A DNA stretch of 64,000 nucleotides from Sphaerosporella brunnea (Eukaryota > Ascomycota > Pezizomycetes > Pezizales > Pyronemataceae), in the NCBI GenBank assembly GCA_008704415.1, contig VXIS01000205.1, forward strand, positions 1 through 64,000, given 5' to 3'. A program made the translations under genes and the position numbers. How positions within the stretch are numbered: position 1 is the first letter of the stretch; the number at the start of each line of letters is the position of its first letter. Positions 44,602-54,413 of this stretch are shown here, piece by piece. The notes under the pieces were generated by a model, which was not told where the DNA came from, did not search any database, and worked only from the letters and a program-made list of their open reading frames with translations.

Positions 44602-45216
44602 CTAGCTCGCAGTTCTGACTGTTGTGGCCACTGGCCGCTTTGTGGGAGAGTCGGGGGCTATTTCATCATGCTCATATGTTCCAGCCGAGCCAGCGTTTCG
44701 AGCAGCAAAGTAACCCTGGTGAAGACCCTCCGAAATTCGCCCACGCGCTTTGAAGCCCGCCCAAAGAGAGCTGGCCAAACACGTGTAACAGGCCTCAGAA
44801 TTGCCACAGCTTGCACGGTCGCTGATCACGGCTGCAGGGTCCACTTGCACCTCTGCCGCTCTCATGTCTGCAAGTGCGGACAGTCCACAGGGTACATATA
44901 CCGTCGGGTACTCCGTGCAAGCGGCGACCGGCGCCGCGGACACGAGATGCGCTGTGCGGTGGCCGTCGGGAGCGGCGGCGACGGCTGCCCTGGATAGGCC
45001 CCACGACGACGACGAATCAGGTGGAATTGCTGATGCCGAGGCAGCTGGCTCGGCCGAGCGGTTAAGGAGGTTGAGAAATACGCGGGGTCCGACAAAGCCG
45101 GATGCGGAAACACGTCCATCTGGAAGCAATAGCTGCCACTTCCACAGACAATTCGCGGTGGAACACACGGCGTCCTCGGATTCATTGCCCAGCAGATCAA
45201 AGTGAGGTGTGTGCAT
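44602..45216 (-). CDS. Unrecognised 204-codon open frame
   Basis: The frame starts with an ATG at 45216 (MHTPHFDLLGNESEDAVCST) and has GC-rich third positions in its first 135 codons (LWKWQLLLPDGRVSASGFVG). The last third is Cys/Ser-rich and less protein-like. A 253-codon plus-strand frame (44236-44997) overlaps it; one is probably a shadow and I cannot exclude that both are. No domain or neighbour suggests a role. Confidence 0.3.
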   Translation of the reverse strand: MHTPHFDLLGNESEDAVCSTANCLWKWQLLLPDGRVSASGFVGPRVFLNLLNRSAEPAASASAIPPDSSSSWGLSRAAVAAAPDGHRTAHLVSAAPVAACTEYPTVYVPCGLSALADMRAAEVQVDPAAVISDRASCGNSEACYTCLASSLWAGFKARGRISEGLHQGYFAARNAGSAGTYEHDEIAPDSPTKRPVATTVRTAS

Positions 45217-45254
45217 GATGTTTGTCGGACGGAGGAAGTAGCGGGAAGGAACAT

Positions 45255-46255
45255 ACCTTTGTTTAGCTCATAGACCCCGACATCCGGGCCTGGTGTTATT
45301 CGAAGTCCGTGGCCTCTTCAGATTCCGAATAGACGTTCCGTTTGCGTTGTGGGCTGGCCGTGTGGGATGTTTCCGTGTTTTTGTCGCCAGCGCGGCGGTT
45401 TATCACAACGGCTTTCAGCTAGTGATGACAGCGATGTCGAATCCCACTGGAGCTGCTGGAACACACATTTTTACAAAAGCAGCCCACCTTAGGCTCCACC
45501 GTATGCCCAGCCTCTTACCGGTCCGTGGGTTCTGCAGACTCTGGATCGCCAAAAACCTTGCGCAGTGCAAAGAAGAGGAATCCGTCCTAGACCATATGAC
45601 ATGGGTATTTTGCCCTCGCGATGGTGAATACTGGATTGTTGCCCCCGAAACCGGTGATTGAAGGTCATTGGCACTAAACGTTGCTGGTCAGTCTTGTCTC
45701 CCCGATTTCCCTTCGCACATAGCCGCAGCTGCTGCTACCCCACCGGATTTGAAGGCTGTGTTCACACCAAACTGTAGTATGAAAGCAGTATTCCCGCTGT
45801 CTCTGGGCCACGGCCGGTGCAGTGAGTAGCGATGCCACGCTTCTGTGCACAGCGCTGCCAGTCGTAGGCGTCCGAGACACCATCAAAAGCTGCTGTTCTT
45901 AATCTCCATGTCGATCAATCCTTACGCTGACCACCATCGGAACAGTCCCGCGCGTCAACATGAGCGCTTCTACAAAGCATCCCTCCCAAGATCGCGAAAC
46001 TTGATGTGCGGCCGCCTGAGGAGCAAGCCCGCTCGCTGTTCATACATCGAGCTGGCCAACGTCGGGTCACAAGACTAGATGTACTCCCCGCACTCGGTGT
46101 ATTGCTCGCGAGCTTTGTCGCCTTCATAGTTAGCGAGGAATGCATCGGCGGCCTTATTGTCCGGTATCAGGTTCAAACCAGCGCCTGGCTGTATGCTTCG
46201 AGCGGATCACCGTCTGGCTAACGATGAGAATCTTGTCGCTGATGTCAGTTCGTGT
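45255..46255. other. No recognisable gene
   Basis: Only short frames; nothing recognised. Confidence 0.4.
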
Positions 46256-46259
46256 TTTT

Positions 46260-46935
46260 GAAGCTCTTCCCAATCAGCTCCCCCTGAAAGAGGGTTTGCT
46301 ACCCGCAATTGGCAGGGCCAAACGACAAGATCGCGACCGATGGCTTGCCAAGCACTGCCGGCCGAAGAGCTACTACCGGATGCCCGAGGCAGAGGCGACA
46401 AAATCGCGTTTAAGACCAAGAAGGCCGTAGCTGCGCACTTCTTCCACCTGCGGCTCCAGAAAGCTCCGACAGCCGCCTACCTGCATGGGACCGGACGACG
46501 CCTAGACGACAAGTGCTGGTGGTGCAATAGCGGCGCCGTCCAGACGCGGGACCACAAGTTCTGCAAGCGGTGGAAGGACGCGCAGAGACTACTCTGGAGG
46601 AGAGTTTCAGAGGCGACGAAAGAGGGAGGGCGGAAGCGATGGCCGGCGACGGCCACGGCCGCGCTGCTAGCGGATGACAGGTGTACGGAAGCCGTCATGA
46701 ACTTTCGGAGCACTGCCAAAGTGGGATCCTGGCCTGCCGGAGGAGGCATCATGTGTTGAGACTGTCTTTCCTTGGTGCGTTTATATGAGATTCGGAGCGG
46801 TTTCCTTTGTCCTTTTCCCTTAGACGAGCCGCAGGCCTCGGTAGTCGGGCCTGCCGAACGGGTAGCATAGTCTCGTCCTTTTACATATGTCATGGCCGCA
46901 AGCGGCGAATACAATATGATTAAAAGAAAACAAAA
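46260..46935 (+). mobile_element. LINE copy C: C-terminal fragment and 3' tail
   Basis: Frames 46140-46430 and then 46340-46759 encode DRDRWLAKHCRPKSYY followed by KIAFKTKKAVAAHFFHLRLQ, the knuckle CWWCNSGAVQTRDHKFC and RCTEAVMNF. This is the C-terminus of the RT-RNase H protein, with one frameshift and two residues missing before the last Cys. The 3' UTR leads to catggccgcaagcggcgaat and gattaaaagaaaac at 46886-46935, with the hairpin shortened by one base. Strongly 5'-truncated; no TSD was found. Confidence 0.85.
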
Positions 46936-47277
46936 TCGCAGGCCGCGAGCTAATCAGCAGTCGTCCTTATTTATGGCGACGGAGAGATCCTTCGCCGCCA
47001 TGCTTCAGGCGCTCCACCAAATCCGTCTATTCACCAATCCCTACCATCACGCGCTTGGCAGCCTGAACTCGCGTCTGCAGAAAAAAGAAGCCAGCGCCGG
47101 GCCGACTGGCTGTCGCAGGGAAGTGGTGGAACCGGTTCCAACAATGAATGCGTCGGAAGACGAGGGGATGTCACCATGGTAGTTGCCAGTGTGAATGCAG
47201 AATAGAGTAGTATAGAACTGGATAGCCGTGGGGGCTGCTCCGGCCGGAGTGTCATGCGTACCAGGGGACTACCTTTG

Positions 47278-48116
47278 GACCACTGAATATAGATGGGTGC
47301 CAGGACATAAAGGCATCCCCGGCAACGAGATGGCCGACCAGGCCGCTAAAGCAGCTGCAAGAGACCGGCTGGACAGGTCACACACAATTGCGGTCACTCA
47401 CTGGCTCACATTGGGCGCCTCGTCACCGACGCCAGATCCAAGGATAGAAATGCATGGCTTAGCCGACAGATCAAGTCTAAAGCCTACTACAAGCGAAAGG
47501 CGAAATGGGATAAGACCGCGGCTAACGCTCCGAAGGCACTGGCGTCCCGGTATTTCCAGCTCCGTCTCAACAAGGCACCCACAGCCCCGTACCTGATGTG
47601 GACAGGCCGTCGGACGGACGACAAATGCTGGTGGTGCCGCAAGGCCCCCAAACAGACGAGAGAACACCTCATGAAGAGGTGCGCCAAATGGCAGAAAGAA
47701 CAGGATGTCCTATGGAGGGCCATAGGCCTGGCGACGAAGGTGGGAGACAAGGAGGGATGGAAGAGGACCTCCACCCCTGTGGCCAGAGTCCTGGCAGACG
47801 CAAGATGTACAGAAGCCATCCTGAGCTTCTTGGCTAGCACGCATGTAGGCAAGTGGCCAGACAAGCCACGAGAATGATTATGAACTGTTGCCTTTTCAGC
47901 TGTTGTCTTTTCCTTTGCGTTTCCTTCATTTCCCTTACTTCCTTTGTACTTCCTTTTGTTTTCTCCACCATTTACCGGTTACGAATCTCCTTGGTGCGCC
48001 TACAAAGTCACGCCCGTCTGTGGACACTTGAGGTCCAAGGGTAGACTTCCTGTATAAAACCATATGTCATGGCCGCAAGCGGCCGAATACATTATGATTA
48101 AAACAAAAAAAAAACA
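47278..48116 (+). mobile_element. LINE copy D: 5'-truncated insertion with 15-bp TSD
   Basis: It begins inside RNase H (TEYRWVPGHKGIPGNEMADQ), continues with a frameshift near 47596 into the knuckle CWWCRKAPKQTREHLMKRC and RCTEAILSFLASTHVGKWP, then a 3' UTR and the intact hairpin tail ending aaaacaaaaaaaaaac. AGGGGACTACCTTTG is duplicated exactly at 47263-47277 and 48117-48131. 5' truncation plus an A-rich end plus a TSD of this length is the product expected of target-primed reverse transcription. It is the clearest LINE insertion in the window. Confidence 0.95.
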
Positions 48117-48131
48117 AGGGGACTACCTTTG

Positions 48132-49010
48132 TGTCGCGGCAGTCGCGGCAGTCGAGCATGCCCGGCTTCCCGAAAATCCAGTGAGCGATTGCTCTAGCCA
48201 TCCACACGGCTCGTCACCCTTCAACCACGCCATCTGCACACACTCCGACGTCATCGTCGCACCGTGGACGATACTGGGACCTGTGAAGATGCTGGATGGC
48301 GGCCAGAGAGCTGTGTTATGGCGGCATTCTTGCGGCTAGGGGTATCAGGCAGAACGAACTTGAGATGATGATTCCATCACGATGACAGCGGTGTATGCAG
48401 ATGTTATGAACGTGATGCATCGCGAGGCAAAAGCGATGTTTTTTGTCCCCGGTTCTCCTTTCATTAGCTGGATTGTTGCTGTGTTGCCCTTTGCATTGCT
48501 ATGAGCGTGGCGGGAGTTCGCGATATGCGCCACTGGTCTCAAGGAGTGGACGAACTGATAGGTGGGGGGTCAGTGTACATATCGTAGATTTAGCGTTGCT
48601 ATCGAAGTCAACGGCACTGATTCGTACCATCGACCCAGTCCGTTCTCCGGAGGCCGCATCAACGCTGTGAAAGACAACATGCATAATGCTGCCCGACACT
48701 GAACCGGCCACTGAGTGTTGTTCCCAGAAGACTCAAGGCAACAGACATCCAACGTAGATAAACTGACAAGCGGGAGCCTGGAATAACGGACTTTTGGTCT
48801 TTGACGGGGCATCGGTTGAGAAGAGGAAAGGGTACAGGGCTACGCTTGCGCACCCATGCTGACGAGGGATGGGGTGTTCGTGCCGAGGGTGGGGCCTGGA
48901 GGCGTTCCGTTGTCCGAGGCAGACCCAATCGATTGCGGCTATTCTCAGCAGCTAACCAAAGGTTGGACGGCGGCGTCAGGCATCCGGATAAACGGCCTTC
49001 GAGCGAGCCC
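48132..49010. other. No recognisable gene
   Basis: Nothing recognised between the LINE copy D TSD and the hAT-C left end. Confidence 0.4.
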
Positions 49011-50022
49011 CAGTGTTCCTCACGGGCCGGGGCGGTCTGCAGGTGGGACTAGACGGTCTGCCATAGTCCAGTCGTGTCCGTACTCGACAGACCCCTGAAG
49101 CGATCCAGTCCGCGATTGATCCAGGACTGGGAAACCTGGTCCATGTGTTCGGCGGACTAGACTAGCCTGCAGTCCTTACTTATATGATATCTATGCAATG
49201 AGCCTGAACGAGTGAGCGGTGCGAATCATGGTGGGGCCAACATGCACCGAAGAACAAACAATCTCTATCTTTGCCGCCATGACTGCACCGTATTGAGTCC
49301 AAGATTATACCATTCAGCCTTCAGCTTTGTTTTTTCGGTTATTAGCTGTGATACCCCCCTTAGAAGGCCGTATTTGGCTCCATAACCCCGATCTCAAGAT
49401 TATTCGGCAGCGTACCCGTGAGACTCCAAGACCGTGACCCCAAAGACTGAACCCTCGCCTTTCACCTTCGGCCTTCGCCCCACCGCCCCCCGTCCCCGTC
49501 CCCGTAACCTCGCCTCGAGTGAAACAGTAAGACCACAATCAAACCGCCCGGACCGTGTACAAACCGATGAATTTGACGCCCATACTACTTACGTTGCCCT
49601 AAATAACATGGTTTGAGTTCATCTGCCATCTGCTAACCCCTTATCCCTCCCTCAAGGCGTCCTGTTCGCCAGTAGATCTACCCATGAGGCTGAGTGCAGG
49701 TTCGCGCATTATGACCCACGCCTTTACAAGTGCTACAGCGGACCGCAGCACGCTGGACAGCGTTCAGTTCCTGATTTCTTCCTTTTTTTCTCCGCGTCTC
49801 ATTTTCGCGGTTCCGCTTTCTCTTTTTGCTGGGACTACCGCGGGAGGCACGGCTTAAAGGGGCGCACATTCATCCAATTGTGGATCAGACAAGGCAGTGT
49901 CACCACTGTCAGTCTCGGAGGCATGATCAGCGTCACGGCCCGGGTCAATATCAGCCTGTATGGCAACCTCCTCGTTAGTGCTGTGGGCATCCACCAAATC
50001 AATCGGGTAGAAGTTCTGTGCG

Positions 50023-51332
50023 TAGTGATGGACACGATCCGGCTTGAGCTGAGCCGTGGGGTCGGCTCGTGCAGGCTCGGCTCATCACGACTTCGGCTAT
50101 ACAAATCAAACCTCACGGGCGTCCGAGTCCTCCACCCATCATTCGACGTCTGACAACTCCGACCCGGAATCAAGGCCTTCAAGTTCGAGCGCAGCTTCTT
50201 GCTGTGCGTCGATTTCCTCGATCTCCCCCCATCCACGTCCCCAACCAGGCCTCCCTCCACCACTACGTCCTGGTGAGCCTCGCCGCCACCGTAGATGTCC
50301 TAGTCGCTCTCACGCTTCTGCTTGAGCCAGCTTTTGAGTAGCAAAACGGCGCTGCTGGATTCCTCCAGCAAGCGGTTGTGTGTTTGGTTATAACATCTCC
50401 TCTCCTATCAAAAAGACGATCAGTCATCGGCATCCGCAGGAAAGATGAACGACCTACTGAGAAAATAAGTGCTTACTGGGCACGCTGGCGGCGGGAATGG
50501 TCAGATAATCGCGGACCATTTTTGCGACAATGGGATAGCGGTGGCCATTTGCTTTCCTCTACCCAAGAGGGTGTGCGGCTATGGTGCTTGAGAGTGGCGG
50601 TTGACAGGGCGTCGGTGACGACGGTGGGTCGGCTGGCGTGCAAGAGGTCGGGATATTTGGTTCGGCGTGCCATACAATTTGGTGAACCCACCGCAAATTT
50701 GTATGTTCCAACATCTCGCAGCTCAAGTCAAAAGCTTGAGCCGAAGCTCGGATCACGGGGCAACCGGCTCGAGCCAGCTCGACTCATCCAGGGCTGTCAA
50801 TAGTCCGGCCGGCCGCCAGGTCAAATGGGGCCCCACGCAGTGGGTCAGGTCGGGCCGGTGAGGTGGCAAGCCCGACAGGCTCGGGCCGGCATAAGAAAAA
50901 CCTGGATATCTGATAGGTGCCTGCCGGTGCCCGGTATCCTGAATTAAGGTCGGGTCGGCCATTGTGCCGAACGCTGGGTGTATGCTGCGTGACTTGGAAC
51001 AGCGGGGCGCGGAGATAGAGGGCTATCTGGAGGTCCTTCAGGTTGTTGAATCTGTATCTCACGTTCATGTTTCTTTCCTTGATGTATGTGTAAGCAAAAA
51101 ACTACAGATGCCTGGCGGGCCTGCCGGGCGCCGGGTACCTCTGGGCGTGGCGGGTGCCCGTAGGCGCCTGGGTCTCGATCCAAAAAGCCTGGTCCAAACG
51201 GGCCGTGATTTCAAAATCCCGTTTCAATCAGTCCGGTTCAGGCCGCGCTCAATGCCGGACTTGCCGGACTTTTGACAGCCCTGGACTCATCCGCGATTTG
51301 GCTCATACCTGCTCGGCTCATGTCCATCACTA
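50023..51332 (-). mobile_element. hAT-B element inside the MULE, near-perfect TSD
   Basis: Ends are TAGTGATGGACACGATCC (left) and, on the other strand, TAGTGATGGACATGAGCCGA. TCTGTGCG at 50015-50022 and TCTGCGCG at 51333-51340 form an 8-bp TSD with one difference. The minus strand around 50700-50480 encodes, across frames, a degraded hAT dimerisation region (WKANGHRYPIVAKMVRDYL, then IPAASVPS), so the family's transposase is a hAT. Subterminal sequence is rich in GAGCC words as in the 5938 and 54414 copies. It carries hAT-A at 50789-51283. Confidence 0.88.
50789..51283 (-). mobile_element. hAT-A element, 495 bp, perfect TSD, innermost of the nest
   Basis: Left end CAGGGCTGTCAATAGTCCGG, right end on the other strand CAGGGCTGTCAAAAGTCCGG. 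GACTCATC is duplicated exactly at 50781-50788 and 51284-51291. It is the shortest complete hAT-A copy here, and its internal order is the reverse complement of the 31063 copy. No transposase is recognised. It sits in the subterminal region of hAT-B. Confidence 0.94.
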
Positions 51333-52339
51333 TCTGCGCGTAGCTGTTGATTAAGGTACGGTTTTTAACGTAGCACAGCATGAAATCAGGGCGAGTCTTT
51401 TGCAGCCGGTGTATTAAAGCAACCGCGTGGCCGTAAGGAATATCTGTATCCTGAAAGCGTAAGCAAGAGCAGCTCCGGCTCTCCAAACCCACGATGTGGA
51501 CAATGTCTGATTGCGGACGCTTTGCTCGGCCCATCGTTGCTGAGGTAACCTGGACATTGCACTGTGGAGCAAACGAAAGCGCTACATCGACGATGAGCTG
51601 GCTGTGCGGGGTGAAGTCATGTTTCACAATCGCCACGCGTGCGTTTTCAAGGCGCTTAAATCGTTGCTCCCTTTCCTTGTGGTATATGTTGGATAGCTCT
51701 CGCACGGTTGCTCACGGGGCCGCGTAGTGGTGAAAACCTCGCTGGGGGTAGCGACCGCCGGGTTGAGGTAAGAACTGCGGGTGGTGATTGCGAGGATGAG
51801 ACGGGCGAGGGTACGGGGAGGGGGACGGGGCGGGGGGTGTGGGGCGAAGGACGAAGGGCGAAGGGCAAGGGTTCAGTCATTGGGGTCACGGTCTTGGGGT
51901 CTCACTCGAGTAGGTTGAGGGGTACGCTGGCAAATAATCTAAGATCGGGGGTATGGAGCCAAATACCGCCTTCGGACGGGGGTATCATAGCCAATAACCG
52001 TTGTCTAAGTTGCAGTGGCTTCGCCGCTGCAACTTTCCACTGCAAATTTCCACCGCCTTCGAAGGTCACGAACGCGCATCTCTCACGATTGGGCCCTGAG
52101 ACCCTGAATGGTAACGCCGATTGTCATCAATCTGTAAGTCACTCATTATTTTCCAGATTGGACCCTGAGCACCGGGATGGGCTCATCAGCGCGAGCCATG
52201 CTGAGATTACAGAGCTTGAGAGGATGCTAAATGCGCTCTGTATCTGGAAACCCAAAGGGGCCGCGGTTGGATAGCCTGAGCGTGAGGCATAATGGAGTTT
52301 TGGAGCGCGCCGGTGATACATTAACTATATTGCCGTGTA

Positions 52340-53181
52340 TGGTTCCGTGCGCTTTAACCCTGTACCTTCCGGGATCCGGGAAAACTAGGAATTTTGGCGT
52401 GCAGCAACGGTCCGACTCTATGTATTTACTACCCATCTTCCTCTAAATTTGCCGGAGTTGCTCTCCGGTGACTTCTATATACACGTTCTTTAAAGGCCTG
52501 CGTGCCATACCGTTCTCCCTGACGATACGATTCCATAATCCTATCTACGCCGCGGAAAAATTTCCAAACAACCTCATCCGTTACGACGCTCTACCCGAGA
52601 CACTCTGAAACCATCGTCCGAAGTGCTGGCAGTTAATCAGAGCAATGCTGCCGTGCGTAGATCCTGGACCGGCCTCGAACGTGCTTAACTGGGTTCAATT
52701 CGGGATGGTCTTTGTCACGGAGAGGGTCGGGAGCAAACTGGAGGGGCTTAAGGTACTCGTGTACAGAGACTTCTTTCAAAATCACGGTCTATATTTTGTC
52801 AAGCCGCTCATGAGTAATCTGCCTATGACGAGCAGACTGGGGCCATCCGGAAAGCACAATTTCCACCTCTTCCCTTCAAATACCCGGTGGCAGCGCGACG
52901 TGCGGAAAGACCGCCTTGCCCTTCTGCCTATCTGCTGCGGTTTCCTTAATCTGGAAACCGAGTACCTTGCGCTCGTTGATCATCGTGAACTTGCCCATCG
53001 CTGCTGCTGCAAAAAAAGAGCCGTAGATGTTTGTATGTAGGTAGAACCCGCTCCGTTCGCTTCATATCTATCAATTTCGCGTTCCGCGCCCGGCGTGGCG
53101 CTGAGGATGATGTGAATTCACCGTCAAAAGTCCTAGTTTGCCCGGATCCCGGCAGGTACCGGTTTAAGGTGCACAGAACCA
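52340..53181. mobile_element. Element D: 842-bp element with about 60-bp inverted ends, TA target
   Basis: The left end TGGTTCCGTGCGCTTTAACC and the right end (other strand) TGGTTCTGTGCACCTTAAAC begin an inverted repeat of about 60 bp that includes CCGGGATCCGGG and AACTAGGA. TA flanks both sides (52338-52339, 53182-53183). Comparison with the uninterrupted hAT-C copy at 62.1 kb supports an insertion here. Ends and TA target are compatible with a Tc1/mariner-like or similar small element; the superfamily is not certain. A 131-codon plus-strand frame lies inside. Confidence 0.75.
52645..53040 (+). CDS. 131-codon open frame inside element D, unrecognised
   Basis: It starts at an ATG (52645) and reads MLPCVDPGPASNVLNWVQFG ... 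FQNHGLYFVKPLMSNLPM ... TRWQRDVRKDRLALL. A diverged relative of the same sequence exists at 35200-35480, where the frame is broken. No DDE or DNA-binding motif is seen. It may be captured host sequence or a fragment of an element-encoded protein. Confidence 0.3.
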   Translation: MLPCVDPGPASNVLNWVQFGMVFVTERVGSKLEGLKVLVYRDFFQNHGLYFVKPLMSNLPMTSRLGPSGKHNFHLFPSNTRWQRDVRKDRLALLPICCGFLNLETEYLALVDHRELAHRCCCKKRAVDVCM

Positions 53182-53724
53182 TATGGGTTATGAGGGCGCC
53201 GGCGGTTTGAATGTCAAATCCTTCTGGAATACATTACTCCGCAGAAAGTATACAGTCGACTGGATTGCCTGCAGGCGGTCCAGTCGATATCTCCCGAAGG
53301 ACTGCTGGCCTCGGGCAGTCTCTCGGACGGGACTGCATGATGTCGTCCAGGTCCGGTCCACACTCAGGACTGGTCGGACTGGACTGTGAGGAACACTGGC
53401 GAGCCCAGCTGCCAGAGCATCGAGTGCACTCGGGGGAACAACTTCTACCGCCAGTAGCGGGGTGGAAAAATCGATTCCGATCTGTAACATCTCAGCCGTG
53501 GTGTGCAGCATAAACACCAAGCGTGCAGCTGAAAGATTGCTTCATCCCACCGCATCCGGCGGCCGGGTGCCCTGTGTTTTGAGGTCATCGGTGGTTGCGT
53601 GTTCTTCGGTGAGCCCGACTGAGCTGGGAGGAGTGACGGCTGCAAACCGGAACAGAAAACTGCGAAATCAATGGATCATTGATTCGTATTTGCAGACCTT
53701 GCTCGTCTCTCGTTGCCCTATGGT

Positions 53725-53990
53725 CAGGGCGGTGAATAGTCCGGCCGGCCGGCAGGTCAAACGGGGCCTCACGGAGTGGGTCAGGTCGGGCCGGTGATGT
53801 GGCAAGCCCGCCAGGTTCGGGCCGGCATCAGACAAGCCGCAATATCTGATAGGTGCCGGCCGGTGCCCGGTATGCTGAATAAAGGTCGGGTCGGTCATTG
53901 TGCCGAACGCTGGGTCACAGAAAGTGCTAATCGTTCGGTGCTGGTTTCGCCGCCGCTAAAGCGTCGATCGCAATGGAAAGCCTGGTCGAT
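53725..53990 (-). mobile_element. hAT-A fragment
   Basis: It starts with a diverged terminus (CAGGGCGGTGAATAGTCCGG) and follows the 50789 copy and the reverse of the 31063 copy through ggcctggtcgatc, then stops at the edge of the tandem array at 54005. The other terminus is missing. Five hAT-A copies are therefore visible in the window. Confidence 0.88.
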
Positions 53991-54004
53991 CACCGGCAGA
54001 ATCC

Positions 54005-54385
54005 GCGCACGTTTAACCCAAAAACTAGAGCTCGGAGCAGAGGCGGAATGAAACGGAGCGCAACTGCGTTTTGGTCACAAACAACGCCATGTAACGCAAA
54101 AACTGCAGCTCGGAGGAGAGGCGCAATAAAACGGCGCGGAACCACTGAGGTTTGACTCACAAATCCCGCACTTTAAGCCAGCAACTACAGCTCGCAGGAG
54201 AGGCGCAATAAAACGGCGCGGAACCGCGGACGATTTGCTCACAAATCACGACCTTTAACCCAAAAACTGCAGCTCGGACGAGATTCTGGATACGGCGGAG
54301 TTGAAATACTAACGATTTGCTCACAAATCGCGCACGTTCGACGCACTGTAACCCAGAAAATACAGGCCGGAAGAAATGCGGATGA
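54005..54385. repeat. Degenerate tandem array, period about 80 bp, five units
   Basis: The core tttaacccaaaaactRcagc followed by tcggaSgagaggcgcaataa and acgatttgctcacaaatc recurs near 54012, 54091, 54171, 54253 and 54346 (spacing 79, 80, 82, 93). Units are diverged. It abuts a truncated hAT-A on the left and hAT-B on the right. Confidence 0.85.
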
Positions 54386-54413
54386 ATATGGGCGACGTTA
54401 TGCTCACCCAGCC

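Larger units (their letters stand above)
49678..51705 (-). pseudogene. MULE transposase C-terminus: SWIM zinc finger and CCHC knuckle, split by hAT-B
   Basis: The upstream piece (51705-51341) holds CSCLRFQDTDIPYGHAVALI, the CxC...HA arrangement of the SWIM zinc finger found after the DDE core in MULE transposases. The downstream piece (50014-49678) ends with basic sequence and CSTCKGVGHNARTC, a CCHC knuckle also typical of MULE C-termini. Between them is hAT-B (50023-51332); removing it and one TSD copy continues the reading frame through ...INSYAQ/NFYPIDLV without a gap. A frameshift near 49865 separates the acidic segment from the knuckle. The DDE catalytic domain is absent. The protein cannot transpose anything; the pieces only identify the family. 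Confidence 0.82.
49336..52000 (-). mobile_element. MULE with long (about 180 bp) terminal inverted repeats
   Basis: CGGTTATTAGCTGTGATACC at 49336 is matched on the other strand from 52000 by CGGTTATTGGCTATGATACC. Similarity continues through TATTTGGCTCCATA, CAAGACCGTGACCCCAA and GACTGAACCCT for roughly 180 bp on each side, a hallmark of Mutator-like elements. A transposase C-terminus (SWIM finger and zinc knuckle) lies between, on the minus strand. Without the nested hAT-B the element is only about 1.35 kb, so the catalytic N-terminal part has been deleted. No clear 9-bp TSD is visible. Confidence 0.82.
49011..53398. mobile_element. hAT-C element carrying nested insertions, perfect 8-bp TSD
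   Basis: The left end CAGTGTTCCTCACGGGCCGG and the right end (other strand CAGTGTTCCTCACAGTCCAG) share 13 perfect terminal bases. GCGAGCCC is duplicated exactly at 49003-49010 and 53399-53406. Own sequence is limited to 49011-49335, 52001-52337 and 53184-53398, about 0.88 kb, similar in size and content to the uninterrupted copy at 61445-62290. Shared internal words include gggccctgagaccctgaat, gggatgggctcatcagcgcg and aatacattactccgcagRaag. It encodes no transposase and is non-autonomous. The MULE and element D are inserted into it independently. Confidence 0.92.

Noticed and set aside
44236..44997. 253-codon plus-strand frame
   Set aside because: Overlaps a more protein-like minus-strand frame, has no domain, and ends in low-complexity sequence; not strong enough to list as a gene.
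45050..45100. tRNA-Ser-like A box (ggccgagcggttaagga)
   Set aside because: No B box at the right distance, no anticodon arm and no acceptor pairing; could be chance or a very degraded tRNA-derived repeat.
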